In this document: in pieces, positions 1 to 9,157 of the stretch
How positions within the stretch are numbered: the first letter of the stretch is position 1
How the letters are laid out: every line of letters begins with the position of its first letter
NCBI GenBank assembly: GCA_017547145.1
Contig: JAFYQJ010000012.1
Span: 1 to 64,000, forward strand
Direction: 5' to 3'
Source: Paludibacteraceae bacterium
Lineage (GTDB): Bacteria; Bacteroidota; Bacteroidia; Bacteroidales; Paludibacteraceae
DNA length: 64,000 bases
Program-made: the position numbers and the translations under genes
Notes under the pieces: model-generated
Databases searched by the model: none
What the model was told of the DNA's origin: nothing
The model's input: the letters and a program-made list of their open reading frames with translations, nothing else

Positions 1-1
1 C

Positions 2-316
2 ATCAAAATGTGTAACCTCGAGGCCATCGCTCATGGCGAAAAAGATGCCACAGCCGCTACTTATATGGTAGGCGTAACCGAGTATGCCGTGCCACTTGGC
101 AACAACATCAACGTCGAAGAAGAGATTAAGAAGATGGAGGCAGAGATCGAGTATCTCAAAGGCTTCTTAAATTCGGTAATGAAAAAGCTCGGCAACGAAA
201 AATTCGTAGCCAATGCCAAACCCGAAATCGTCGAAAACGAGCGCAAAAAACAAGCCGATGCCGAATCCAAAATCAAATCCCTCCAAGACAGCATCGACAA
301 CCTTAAAAAGGTATAA
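2..316 (+). CDS. valS: Valine-tRNA ligase, C-terminal end (partial)
   Basis: The reading frame is open to the left edge, so only the last ~104 residues are present. They match the end of valyl-tRNA synthetase: a short beta segment (YAVPLGNNINVEEE) followed by a charged coiled coil of ~65 residues ending in SIDNLKKV. In this family the C-terminal coiled coil contacts the tRNA elbow; the catalytic Rossmann domain lies outside the window. Codon use is richer in G+C than in the next genes. A hairpin terminator follows 35 bases downstream, so the gene probably ends its own transcript. Confidence 0.9.
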   Translation: MKMCNLEAIAHGEKDATAATYMVGVTEYAVPLGNNINVEEEIKKMEAEIEYLKGFLNSVMKKLGNEKFVANAKPEIVENERKKQADAESKIKSLQDSIDNLKKV

Positions 317-350
317 TTTTAATACTTTTATTAACTAAAATAATAGGGGT

Positions 351-377
351 AAAAGAGGAATTTTAGATTCCTCTTTT
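351..377 (+). terminator. Intrinsic terminator after valS
   Basis: The 11-bp perfect stem AAAAGAGGAAT / ATTCCTCTTTT has a 5-base loop and is followed by GATTTTTAT. It lies between the valS stop and the promoter of the next gene. Confidence 0.85.
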
Positions 378-401
378 GATTTTTATATGCCTCGTCAACA
401 C

Positions 402-432
402 TTGTTCAAACCGACAAAAATAACTACCTTTG
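402..432 (+). promoter_or_regulatory. Promoter of the ABC-F gene
   Basis: A Bacteroidota -7 box TACCTTTG (425-432) has TTG at 402-404, exactly 20 bases upstream. This fits the -33/-7 pattern of the group. The start codon is 34 bases beyond the -7 box. Confidence 0.75.
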
Positions 433-448
433 CACTCCTTTTTGATAA

Positions 449-2083
<1,635 letters not shown>

Positions 2084-2114
2084 AAACAAAAGAGAGGAAT
2101 CCTCTTTTTTGTTT
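2084..2114 (+). terminator. Terminator after the ABC-F gene
   Basis: A hairpin with core AGAGG-AAT-CCTCT is flanked by A-rich and T-rich arms and starts right after the stop codon. It runs into TTTTTTGTTT. Confidence 0.8.
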
Positions 2115-2171
2115 ACAATTCAGCCTTGAACCTCTCGTTTTTAGTAAAAGTAGAATTTTAAAATATACTAA

Positions 2172-2203
2172 AAGAAGGCGTAAATTTAGATTTACGCCTT
2201 CTT
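2172..2203 (-). terminator. Terminator after dnaK
   Basis: The 13-bp perfect stem AAGAAGGCGTAAA / TTTACGCCTTCTT has the loop TTTAGA. It lies 31 bases beyond the dnaK stop on the minus strand and could also stop transcription arriving from the left. Confidence 0.85.
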
Positions 2204-2234
2204 ACTATTTTTGATAAAATCTTACCAGTCTATT

Positions 2235-4139
2235 TTATTTTACTTCTTCAAAGTCTGCATCTTGCACGTTATCGTCATTTTTTGCATTTCCATTACTTTG
2301 TTGTGCATCATTATTTTGTGCACCTTGATGTGCATTGGCAGCATTATACATTTCTTGACTTGCAGCTTGGAATGCGTTGTTTAATTCATTCATTGCTGTT
2401 TCGCAAGCTTGCACGTCTTGTGCTTTATGAGCATCTTTGAGTTTTCCAAGAGCTGCTTCGATAGGAGCTTTTTTGTCAGCAGGTAATTTGTCTCCTAACT
2501 CATTCAATTGTTTTTCTGTTTGGAATATCATACTATCTGCTTGGTTTAATTTATCGATACGTTCTCTTTCTTTTTTATCTGCTTCTGCATTAGCTTCAGC
2601 TTCAGCTTTCATACGTTTAATTTCTTCGTCAGAAAGACCTGATGATGCTTCAATACGAATTTTTTGTTCTTTACCTGTAGCTTTATCTTTTGCAGTAACA
2701 TTAAGAATACCATTTGCATCGATGTCGAAAGTAACTTCGATTTGAGGCTCACCACGACGAGCAGGCATTATACCATCTAGGTGGAAACGACCAATTGTTT
2801 TGTTGTCTTTTGCCATTGAACGTTCACCTTGCAAAACATGAATTTCTACTGATGGCTGATTGTCAACAGCTGTTGTAAATGTTTCTGATTTTTTAGTAGG
2901 GATTGTAGTATTTGCTTCAATAAGTTTAGTCATTACTCCACCCATAGTTTCGATACCAAGAGATAGAGGAGTAACATCTAACAACAACACGTCTTTTACT
3001 TCACCTGTTAAAACACCACCTTGGATAGCAGCTCCAACAGCTACAACTTCGTCAGGATTAACACCTTTAGAAGGAGCTTTTCCAAAGAATTTTTCTACTG
3101 CAGCTTGTATTGCAGGAATACGAGTTGAACCTCCAACAAGAATAACTTCGTCGATGTCGCTTGTGCTTAATCCCGCATTTTGTAACGCTGTACGGCAAGG
3201 TGCAATTGTACGTTGTACTAAATCGTCAACTAATTGTTCGAATTTAGCACGAGTAAGCGTACGTACTAAATGTTTCGGCATACCATCAACAGGCATAATA
3301 TAAGGAAGGTTTATTTCTGTTGACATTGTATTAGAAAGTTCTATTTTTGCTTTTTCAGCAGCTTCTTTCAAGCGTTGAAGAGCCATTGGATCTTTGCTTA
3401 AATCAGAACCTCCATTTTCATCTTTAAATTCTTGTACTAACCAATCGATAATACGATGGTCAAAATCGTCTCCACCAAGATGTGTGTCTCCATCAGTCGA
3501 TTTTACTTCAAAAACTCCATCACCAAGTTCAAGTACAGAAACGTCGTGAGTACCACCACCGCAGTCGAAAACAACAATTTTCATATCTTTGTCGCTCTTG
3601 TCAAGGCCATAAGCTAAAGCAGCAGCAGTTGGTTCATTAACAATACGACGAACGTTTAACCCTGCAATTTCTCCAGCTTCTTTAGTTGCTTGACGTTGAG
3701 AGTCGTTAAAGTATGCTGGAACTGTGATAACTGCTTCGGTAACTTCTGTGCCAAGATAATCTTCTGCAGTTTTTTTCATTTTTTGAAGTATGATTGCAGA
3801 AATTTCTTGTGGAGTATAAAGGCGTCCATCAATATCAACACGTGGAGTATTGTTGTCGCCTCTTACTACTTTGTAAGGTACCCGATCTACTTCTTTATTT
3901 AGTTTGTCATAGCTTTCGCCCATAAAACGTTTAATAGAGAAAATAGTTTTTTGAGGATTAGTAATTGCTTGACGTTTAGCAGGATCGCCAACTTTTCGTT
4001 CTCCACCATCAACAAATCCTATAACTGAAGGAGTAGTACGTTTACCTTCGCTGTTTGAAATAACAATAGGTTCGTTTCCTTCCATAACTGCAACGCACGA
4101 ATTCGTGGTTCCTAAGTCAATACCGATAATTTTTCCCAT
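2235..4139 (-). CDS. dnaK: Molecular chaperone DnaK (Hsp70)
   Basis: This 634-residue Hsp70 is full length. The N-terminus [16 protein letters not shown] is the nucleotide-binding loop, and the ATPase domain covers about residues 1-380. The conserved interdomain linker [16 protein letters not shown] is followed by the substrate-binding domain and a helical lid. The C-terminus is Asn/Gln-rich and ends in DADFEEVK, the usual acidic tail. The second phosphate loop reads [10 protein letters not shown], where most DnaKs have DLGGGTFDVS; I treat this as a lineage variant. dnaJ and grpE are not adjacent, and the gene appears to be transcribed alone between its promoter at 4167-4196 and a strong terminator. 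It folds and refolds cytosolic proteins. Confidence 0.98.
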   Translation of the reverse strand: MGKIIGIDLGTTNSCVAVMEGNEPIVISNSEGKRTTPSVIGFVDGGERKVGDPAKRQAITNPQKTIFSIKRFMGESYDKLNKEVDRVPYKVVRGDNNTPRVDIDGRLYTPQEISAIILQKMKKTAEDYLGTEVTEAVITVPAYFNDSQRQATKEAGEIAGLNVRRIVNEPTAAALAYGLDKSDKDMKIVVFDCGGGTHDVSVLELGDGVFEVKSTDGDTHLGGDDFDHRIIDWLVQEFKDENGGSDLSKDPMALQRLKEAAEKAKIELSNTMSTEINLPYIMPVDGMPKHLVRTLTRAKFEQLVDDLVQRTIAPCRTALQNAGLSTSDIDEVILVGGSTRIPAIQAAVEKFFGKAPSKGVNPDEVVAVGAAIQGGVLTGEVKDVLLLDVTPLSLGIETMGGVMTKLIEANTTIPTKKSETFTTAVDNQPSVEIHVLQGERSMAKDNKTIGRFHLDGIMPARRGEPQIEVTFDIDANGILNVTAKDKATGKEQKIRIEASSGLSDEEIKRMKAEAEANAEADKKERERIDKLNQADSMIFQTEKQLNELGDKLPADKKAPIEAALGKLKDAHKAQDVQACETAMNELNNAFQAASQEMYNAANAHQGAQNNDAQQSNGNAKNDDNVQDADFEEVK

Positions 4140-4166
4140 AATTTTGTATAATTTTTAGTTTAACAT

Positions 4167-4196
4167 CAAATTTAAAATCACTTTATATTTGGCAAA
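4167..4196 (-). promoter_or_regulatory. Promoter of dnaK
   Basis: On the minus strand, TAAATTTG (4167-4174) matches TAnnTTTG, with TTTG at 4193-4196 (18-base spacer). The predicted leader is about 20-25 bases. I see no CIRCE operator. Confidence 0.55.
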
Positions 4197-4279
4197 TGCT
4201 GTGCCATTATTAAAAATATTTAGTTGTAGATGTTTTTGGCAGAAGATTTGCATTCTTGTCGTGGATTTCTTATAACTAG

Positions 4280-4296
4280 TATGCCAAAAAGGCATA
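4280..4296. repeat. Short inverted repeat upstream of dnaK
   Basis: TATGCC-AAAAA-GGCATA is a perfect 6-bp inverted repeat. It lies 45 bases beyond the stop of the WG-repeat gene and about 85 bases upstream of the dnaK promoter. It has no U-run, so it is a weak terminator at best; an operator is equally possible. Confidence 0.3.
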
Positions 4297-4340
4297 AATG
4301 TCATTTCCTTTATAAAAAACAAGAGATTACAATAATTTGT

Positions 4341-5435
4341 TTAAGGATTATTCTCTATAAATAGTTCTTTTGTTGGGTATATTGAATTTTGTTTTTGTTC
4401 CCATTGATAAATAGGAATATTTTTTGAGTTAATATAATAAAAATTGAATGTAGAGTTTATTCTTTTATATGCTAAAATCATTCCATTATGAAATTTATTT
4501 TGAATCCCATCATATTCAAAAGGTATTATTGTTTCACCATTTTGATTTATAATACCATATTTTTGATTTTTGCGAACTACGGCAACACCCTCGTAAAATG
4601 GGAATGCATTATCGAATAAAAATTGAATTTTTGTATGACCTAAAGTGTCTATATATCCCCATTTTTTACCTTTGCAAACAGGAGCTAATCCGTTTGAAAA
4701 TGCTTTAACATTATCAAAAATGCACTTTAATTTTTCTCCTTTTTTATTAATAAAGGTAATAAAATCATTAGTTTTAATAATAGCAAACCCGTAAGAGAAA
4801 TTGTCAGCATAAGAATATTTCGGTGGAATAACAATTTCTCCTTTTGTATTGATAAAGCCATAATAAGAGCCTTTGCGAAAGCGAGCTAGTGATTCAGAGA
4901 AGTTATCTACAAAATTTGCTTGATTTTTGGTTACACTAAACATTGTTTTTCCCGTCTTGTCGATATATATAAACGAACTTGTATCGAAGGGAGATAGTAA
5001 AGCTATTTTTTCAGGAGAAAAATTGGATGCTGAATACTGATTTGTATTATATGGTAAAATAATACTCCATGTACCTTTTTGATTGATATATCCAAATTCT
5101 GTTTCTGTTGTTACTAATGCTAAATTCTCAAAATGTTGCTCGGCAGATGTAAATCCTTTTACTAATAGATTTCCTTGCTTATCGATGTATCCATAGCTGT
5201 TGTCAATGAGTTGTACTCGAGCCAATCCACAGGAGAATGTCGCTGCCGACATGTATTGTCCTTTTATTTTAAATTCGCCTTTTTGGTCAATGTATCCGTA
5301 TAAATTGTTTTCGGTGTCGTATGCAGGCCAAAGTTTGGTGGTGTCATTTGTAGGGGAGAATTGATTGCTTATGTCGGTATATTGACAAGAAGTCAAGAAA
5401 GAAAGCAAAATGATGTACAAATAAATATATTTCAT
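4341..5435 (-). CDS. WG-repeat lipoprotein
   Basis: This 364-residue protein starts with a lipoprotein signal (hydrophobic stretch, then FLTSC, Cys17), so it should be exported and lipid-anchored. The rest consists of about eight WG/KWG-type repeats of the form G-Y-I-D-x-x-G, for example GYIDQKGEF, GYIDKQGNL, GYINQKGTW, GFINTKGEI, GYIDTLGHT and GIINQNGET. Proteins with these repeats are common in Bacteroidota and probably form beta-rich, propeller- or solenoid-like binding surfaces; no enzymatic residues are apparent. The start codon lies only 4 bases beyond its -7 box, so the mRNA looks leaderless. The true function is unknown. Confidence 0.8.
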   Translation of the reverse strand: MKYIYLYIILLSFLTSCQYTDISNQFSPTNDTTKLWPAYDTENNLYGYIDQKGEFKIKGQYMSAATFSCGLARVQLIDNSYGYIDKQGNLLVKGFTSAEQHFENLALVTTETEFGYINQKGTWSIILPYNTNQYSASNFSPEKIALLSPFDTSSFIYIDKTGKTMFSVTKNQANFVDNFSESLARFRKGSYYGFINTKGEIVIPPKYSYADNFSYGFAIIKTNDFITFINKKGEKLKCIFDNVKAFSNGLAPVCKGKKWGYIDTLGHTKIQFLFDNAFPFYEGVAVVRKNQKYGIINQNGETIIPFEYDGIQNKFHNGMILAYKRINSTFNFYYINSKNIPIYQWEQKQNSIYPTKELFIENNP

Positions 5436-5439
5436 TGTG

Positions 5440-5447
5440 CAAAGGTA
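5440..5447 (-). promoter_or_regulatory. -7 box of the WG-repeat lipoprotein gene
   Basis: TACCTTTG on the minus strand ends 4 bases before the ATG at 5435. Initiation would fall at or almost at the A of the start codon, which implies a leaderless transcript. Confidence 0.65.
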
Positions 5448-5471
5448 AAATTATTCAAACGATAAAAGCAT

Positions 5472-5479
5472 TATCTTTG
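5472..5479 (+). promoter_or_regulatory. -7 box of cysK
   Basis: TATCTTTG matches TAnnTTTG and ends 27 bases before the cysK ATG. It diverges from the lipoprotein promoter only 24 bases away. Confidence 0.65.
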
Positions 5480-5506
5480 TTATACAATAAATTAAAATTG
5501 ATTTTT

Positions 5507-6436
5507 ATGGGGAAAATATATACAAGTTTAATTCAATTGGTTGGTAATACTCCTTTATTGGAGTTATCTAAAATAGAGAAAAACGAGCAATTAGAGTGTC
5601 GCTTGATAGCCAAAGTGGAGTCTTTTAATCCGGGAGGAAGCGTTAAAGATCGTGCAGCATTATCAATGATTGAAGATGCTGAAAAAAAAGGCTTACTTAC
5701 AAAAAACTCATTGATAGTAGAGCCAACAAGTGGGAATATGGGTATAGGATTGGCATGGGTTGCATTGCAAAAAGGTTATAAGGTAATTCTCACAATGCCT
5801 GAAACAATGAGCAAGGAACGGCAAATGTTGTTAAAAGCTTTTGGTGCGGAAATAGTTTTGACAGCAGGCAACAAAGGTATGTTGGGTGCTATACAAAAAG
5901 CAGAAGATTTAAAACGAGAAAACGAAAATGTTGTTATTCTACAACAATTTGAAAATTTATCTAATCCTATGGCACATGAATTGAGAACTGCTAAAGAAAT
6001 TTGGAATGATACCGATGGAAATATAGATGTGTTTGTTGCTGGTGTTGGCACTGGCGGCACTATTTCGGGAACTGGAAAAGGTTTGAAGCATTATAATCCT
6101 AATATAGAAATAGTAGCGGTGGAACCTTTTGCTTCAGCAGTGCTTTCTGGGGATAATGCAGGACAACATAAAATTCAAGGAATTGGTGCTGGTTTTGTCC
6201 CTAAAAATTATGATAGTAAAGTTGTAGATAAAGTGATAACTGTTTCAGATGATAGTGCTTTAGAATGTGCTCGTATGCTTGCAAAAGAAGAAGGATTACT
6301 TGTAGGAATTTCTTCTGGTGCTGCTTTAAGTGCTGCTTTGCAATTAGCGAAGACTTCTGATTATAAAGGGAAAACCATTGCTTTACTTCTACCTGATACA
6401 GGTGAGCGTTATCTTTCTACAGGGTTGTTTGGGTAA
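5507..6436 (+). CDS. cysK: Cysteine synthase A (O-acetylserine sulfhydrylase)
   Basis: This 309-residue PLP enzyme is of fold type II. It should make cysteine from O-acetylserine and sulfide. The PLP lysine is Lys47 in NPGGSVKDR, the phosphate-binding loop is GTGGT, and SSGAAL sits near the C-terminus, all typical. The substrate-carboxylate loop reads TSGNMG (residues 74-79), where bacterial CysK normally has TSGNTG; Met at this place is what plant beta-cyanoalanine synthases carry. I chose the ATG at 5507 because MGKIYTSLIQLVGNTPL matches the family start and lies 27 bases after the -7 box; an upstream in-frame ATG (5435) would precede the promoter. Confidence 0.93.
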   Translation: MGKIYTSLIQLVGNTPLLELSKIEKNEQLECRLIAKVESFNPGGSVKDRAALSMIEDAEKKGLLTKNSLIVEPTSGNMGIGLAWVALQKGYKVILTMPETMSKERQMLLKAFGAEIVLTAGNKGMLGAIQKAEDLKRENENVVILQQFENLSNPMAHELRTAKEIWNDTDGNIDVFVAGVGTGGTISGTGKGLKHYNPNIEIVAVEPFASAVLSGDNAGQHKIQGIGAGFVPKNYDSKVVDKVITVSDDSALECARMLAKEEGLLVGISSGAALSAALQLAKTSDYKGKTIALLLPDTGERYLSTGLFG

Positions 6437-6558
6437 AAAAATGGTTGATAAAAAGAATTATACTTGAATTTATATAGTTTATATTTGAATCTTATTTTCT
6501 CATTTTTACAAAATGGTAGACAACTACCTAAAAAAAATCTCTTATCTCTCCTAATAAA

Positions 6559-6588
6559 AAAGAATGACCTTAAAAAAAGTCATTCTTT
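6559..6588 (-). terminator. Terminator after the DUF4405-like gene
   Basis: The 10-bp perfect stem AAAGAATGAC / GTCATTCTTT has a 10-base loop, with a T-run on the minus strand. It lies 4 bases past the stop at 6592. Confidence 0.8.
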
Positions 6589-6591
6589 ATA

Positions 6592-7014
6592 TTATTTCTC
6601 AATGCTCTTTCGTAGTATTTTGAATCGTTTGAGCAAATGTCCTAATCCAATAATAGTTAGAACAATTCCAATGCGATAATGCCACAAACCAATTTCACTA
6701 TTCGCTCCATGAACAGCAAGTAGAATCAGTCCTGTGATAGTTGCAATAAGATATATCACCGATAAAATCACAGTAACTCTACTTTTATTGCCAATCCCCT
6801 TTTTGATTAGAGATTTGTACCAAGTCCAATGCGTTTGAATATGTAGCACGCCAACAACAATAAACGCAACGCTCGACAATGTGTGAACCACTGCCCAATT
6901 GTGCCACACTTCATGAATACTTCTATGACCAGAAATATGCATCCCAAAACCCGATATAGCAACAAAAGCAAATATCACTACGAGCCACCAATCTATTACA
7001 AATATTTTCTTCAT
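6592..7014 (-). CDS. DUF4405-like four-helix membrane protein
   Basis: This 140-residue protein has four hydrophobic helices (about residues 7-25, 40-60, 80-102 and 113-130). His residues recur near the helix ends (GMHISGHRSIHEVWHNW, LHIQTHW, AVHG, LWHYRIG, GHLLKR). This pattern resembles DUF4405 and other small cytochrome-b-like membrane proteins, in which paired His residues may bind heme. No enzymatic function can be assigned. It is followed 25 bases upstream by another small membrane protein gene in the same direction, so the two may be cotranscribed. Confidence 0.7.
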   Translation of the reverse strand: MKKIFVIDWWLVVIFAFVAISGFGMHISGHRSIHEVWHNWAVVHTLSSVAFIVVGVLHIQTHWTWYKSLIKKGIGNKSRVTVILSVIYLIATITGLILLAVHGANSEIGLWHYRIGIVLTIIGLGHLLKRFKILRKSIEK

Positions 7015-7039
7015 ACTTTCTGGAAACTACAAAATTCCT

Positions 7040-7534
7040 TTATTGCAGTTGCTTTTCGGCTACAGCTACGATTATAGAAAAACCAATAATAAGAGGATAC
7101 CATAGTACACAATATATCAATGCAATAACAATCGATATCCAACCATACTCGTTTATTAAAAGTAAACCAGCTATAATGCTAATAACTAAAAATATATTAG
7201 CAATAATACTTATTGTATTAGACCAAGTCTTTTTTATTTTTGAAGTGCCATTTATCTCTTCTTGTTTCTCAATAGAAACGTATTTTAATAATTCCTGGTA
7301 TTCTTCATCAGTAACTTCAATTGGTGCATATTCTTCCTTTATTTTGAAATGTTTTCCTTCCTCCTTATCCCATTTGCAGTCAGGACCATCATAATCACAA
7401 TATTCAATTACTTCTATTTTTTTAGTTTCATCAACAAGTCCTATAGAAATAAGAAATGCTTCTTTTTGTCTTAATTCTTCTTCTTTTTGTTCCTTTTTCA
7501 TCTTATAGATGAACTCTTCTACCTTTGCATTCAT
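7040..7534 (-). CDS. Hypothetical protein with two C-terminal membrane helices
   Basis: I do not recognise this 164-residue protein. The N-terminal ~105 residues are highly charged (runs of Lys and Glu) and contain the stretch YCDYDGPDCKWDKEEGKHFKIK. Two membrane helices follow at about 110-128 and 133-155, and a short basic tail ends in AVAEKQLQ. The layout suggests a cytosolic domain tethered to the inner membrane. The upstream side is the non-coding palindromic spacer at 7614-7735, in which I found no clear promoter. Confidence 0.6.
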   Translation of the reverse strand: MNAKVEEFIYKMKKEQKEEELRQKEAFLISIGLVDETKKIEVIEYCDYDGPDCKWDKEEGKHFKIKEEYAPIEVTDEEYQELLKYVSIEKQEEINGTSKIKKTWSNTISIIANIFLVISIIAGLLLINEYGWISIVIALIYCVLWYPLIIGFSIIVAVAEKQLQ

Positions 7535-7613
7535 GTTTTTTGAAATTTATAATAGTTATGTGCAATATTGCCTTTCTAATTGCCACACCCACAAAAAAAG
7601 TGCAGACTTTCAC

Positions 7614-7735
7614 CAACGCTCTCGGGCTCACCACAAGCCGAATATACAATGGTTCAGTTTGCACCAACAGGCACAAACCCAACTGTATATTCATTTGCTC
7701 ATTTCTATTTCGAGGTGGTGATTCGAGAGCGATTG
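7614..7735. repeat. Nested palindromic element in a 299-base non-coding spacer
   Basis: The outer arms, 7614-7634 and 7714-7735, are imperfect inverted copies sharing CGCTCTCG and a CACCAC end. Inside them is a perfect 9-bp inverted repeat, GAATATACA (7640-7648) / TGTATATTC (7684-7692). Inside that, CAGTTTG faces CAAACCCAACTG. The direct repeat CAAACCCAAC occurs at 7674-7683 and 7770-7779. The spacer is richer in G+C than the nearby genes. I recall similar intergenic repeats beside small hypothetical genes in other Bacteroidota, but cannot verify that here. Nothing in the spacer looks like a real gene. Confidence 0.55.
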
Positions 7736-7792
7736 AGCAACTTATTTCAAAAATGTCTTACGTCAGGTCCAAACCCAACGTTTTGCAAATAT

Positions 7793-7820
7793 AAAAAACC
7801 TCAACTTATGTTGAGGCTTT
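7793..7820 (-). terminator. Terminator of the purF-like/carA/carB/guaA operon
   Basis: The perfect 7-bp stem CCTCAAC / GTTGAGG has the loop TTAT, followed on the minus strand by a run of six T. It lies 14 bases beyond the guaA stop. Confidence 0.88.
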
Positions 7821-7833
7821 TATCTTCTTTTTT

Positions 7834-9141
7834 TTATTCCCACTCGATTGTTGCCGATGGTTTTGGCGACATATCGTAGCAAACACGATTTACATTTGGA
7901 ACTTCCTTAAGAATACGATCAGTAATTTTTTTCAATACTGCCCAGTCTATTTCTTCGATAGTTGCAGTCATTGCATCAACAGTATTCACCGCACGAATAA
8001 TTACAGGCCAATCGTAAGAACGAGCATTGTTGCGAACACCAACGCTTTTGAAATCGGGCACTACTGTAAAATATTGCCAAACAGTTTTATCAAGACCTGC
8101 CACGGCAAACTCCTCACGAAGAATTGCGTCCGACTCACGAACTGCTTCGAGACGATCGCGAGTAATTGCTCCAAGACAACGAACACCAAGTCCTGGTCCT
8201 GGGAATGGTTGACGATAAACCATTTCGTAAGGCAAACCAAGTTCAACGCCACAAGCACGAACCTCGTCTTTGAAAAGTTGTTTCAATGGCTCTACAAGTT
8301 CAAACTGCATATCTTCTGGCAAACCACCTACGTTGTGGTGCGATTTTACCATTTTAGCAGTTTTGGTTCCACTTTCTACAATGTCTGGATAGATAGTTCC
8401 TTGCCCAAGGAAGTCGATTCCTTCGAGTTTACGAGCCTCTTCTTCAAATACGCGAATAAATTCGCCACCGATAATTTTACGTTTTTCTTCAGGATCTTCA
8501 ACACCTTCGAGTTTACCAAGGAAGCGTTCTGTTGCATCAACATAAACAAGGTTGGCACAAAGTTGATTGCGGAATACTTCAACCACGTTTTCCGACTCGC
8601 CTTTGCGCATCAAACCATGATTAACATGCACACACACAAGATTTTCTCCAATTGCTTTGAGCAACAGTGCTGCCACTACCGAGCTGTCAACGCCACCAGA
8701 AAGTGCAAGCAAAACTTTTTTGTCGCCAACTTGCTGACGGATAAGTTCCACTTGGTCTGCAACAAAGTTTTTCATGTTCCAGTTTGCTTCTGCTTTACAA
8801 ACGTCAAAAACAAATGATTTCAAAGCATCTTTTATTGCCTCAACATCGTCGGTGAATTGAGCAAGTTTTGTTTCGCACAACGCTTTGTCGTGTCCCGCTG
8901 CAATTACAGGTAGTCCCAAATCATAAATCTCAGGATTCACATCGATGGCTATTCCATCAATAACATTATTTGGTCCACCATTGATGATAACTCCTTTTAC
9001 ATTTGGCAATGCAGCAAGTTCATTTGCTGTAATGTCATGAGGATAAATTTCGCTATAAACTCCCAAAGCACGAATTGCACGTGCCACCACTGTATTTTCG
9101 TGACTTCCTAAATCTAGGATTACAATCATATCTTGTTTCAT
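7834..9141 (-). CDS. guaA: GMP synthase with a truncated, non-catalytic glutaminase domain
   Basis: GuaA converts XMP to GMP using ATP and ammonia. This protein has 435 residues where about 510 are usual. The ATP-pyrophosphatase part is intact: P-loop SGGVDSS (148-154), GQGTIYPD, VKSHHNVGGLP, the PFPGPGLG loop and the C-terminal dimerisation domain ending in KPSATIEWE. The N-terminal glutaminase part is only a remnant. It keeps ILDLGS and NGGPN, but the nucleophile-elbow region reads PVIAAGHDKA, with Gly83 where the Cys of GICYGMQ should be. The following ~95 residues, including the His-Glu pair (FHPEV motif), are missing. It should therefore need free ammonia. It is the last gene of the operon, 16 bases after carB. 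Confidence 0.93.
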   Translation of the reverse strand: MKQDMIVILDLGSHENTVVARAIRALGVYSEIYPHDITANELAALPNVKGVIINGGPNNVIDGIAIDVNPEIYDLGLPVIAAGHDKALCETKLAQFTDDVEAIKDALKSFVFDVCKAEANWNMKNFVADQVELIRQQVGDKKVLLALSGGVDSSVVAALLLKAIGENLVCVHVNHGLMRKGESENVVEVFRNQLCANLVYVDATERFLGKLEGVEDPEEKRKIIGGEFIRVFEEEARKLEGIDFLGQGTIYPDIVESGTKTAKMVKSHHNVGGLPEDMQFELVEPLKQLFKDEVRACGVELGLPYEMVYRQPFPGPGLGVRCLGAITRDRLEAVRESDAILREEFAVAGLDKTVWQYFTVVPDFKSVGVRNNARSYDWPVIIRAVNTVDAMTATIEEIDWAVLKKITDRILKEVPNVNRVCYDMSPKPSATIEWE

Positions 9142-9157
9142 TGTTGTATTAATTTTA

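Noticed and set aside
2235-4139. DnaK phosphate loop [10 protein letters not shown] as evidence of inactivity
   Set aside because: All Gly and Asp residues needed for phosphate binding are kept; the Leu-to-Cys and Phe-to-His changes are best taken as lineage variation.
7614-7779. Integron attC site in the palindromic spacer
   Set aside because: Two RYYYAAC-like boxes occur (ACCCAAC at 7677-7683 and 7773-7779), but both are in the same orientation, no GTTRRRY partner stands at the far end, and no integrase gene is nearby.
7580-7879. Open frames crossing the palindromic spacer on both strands (up to ~100 codons)
   Set aside because: They cross the palindrome, the operon terminator and the end of guaA, and the translations show no family pattern. 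The length is explained by the low number of stop codons in this G+C-rich spacer.
8074-8817. A 247-codon open frame antisense to guaA
   Set aside because: It is a mirror of the well-supported guaA frame, and its translation is rich in Cys, Phe, His and Asn, as expected for an antisense shadow.
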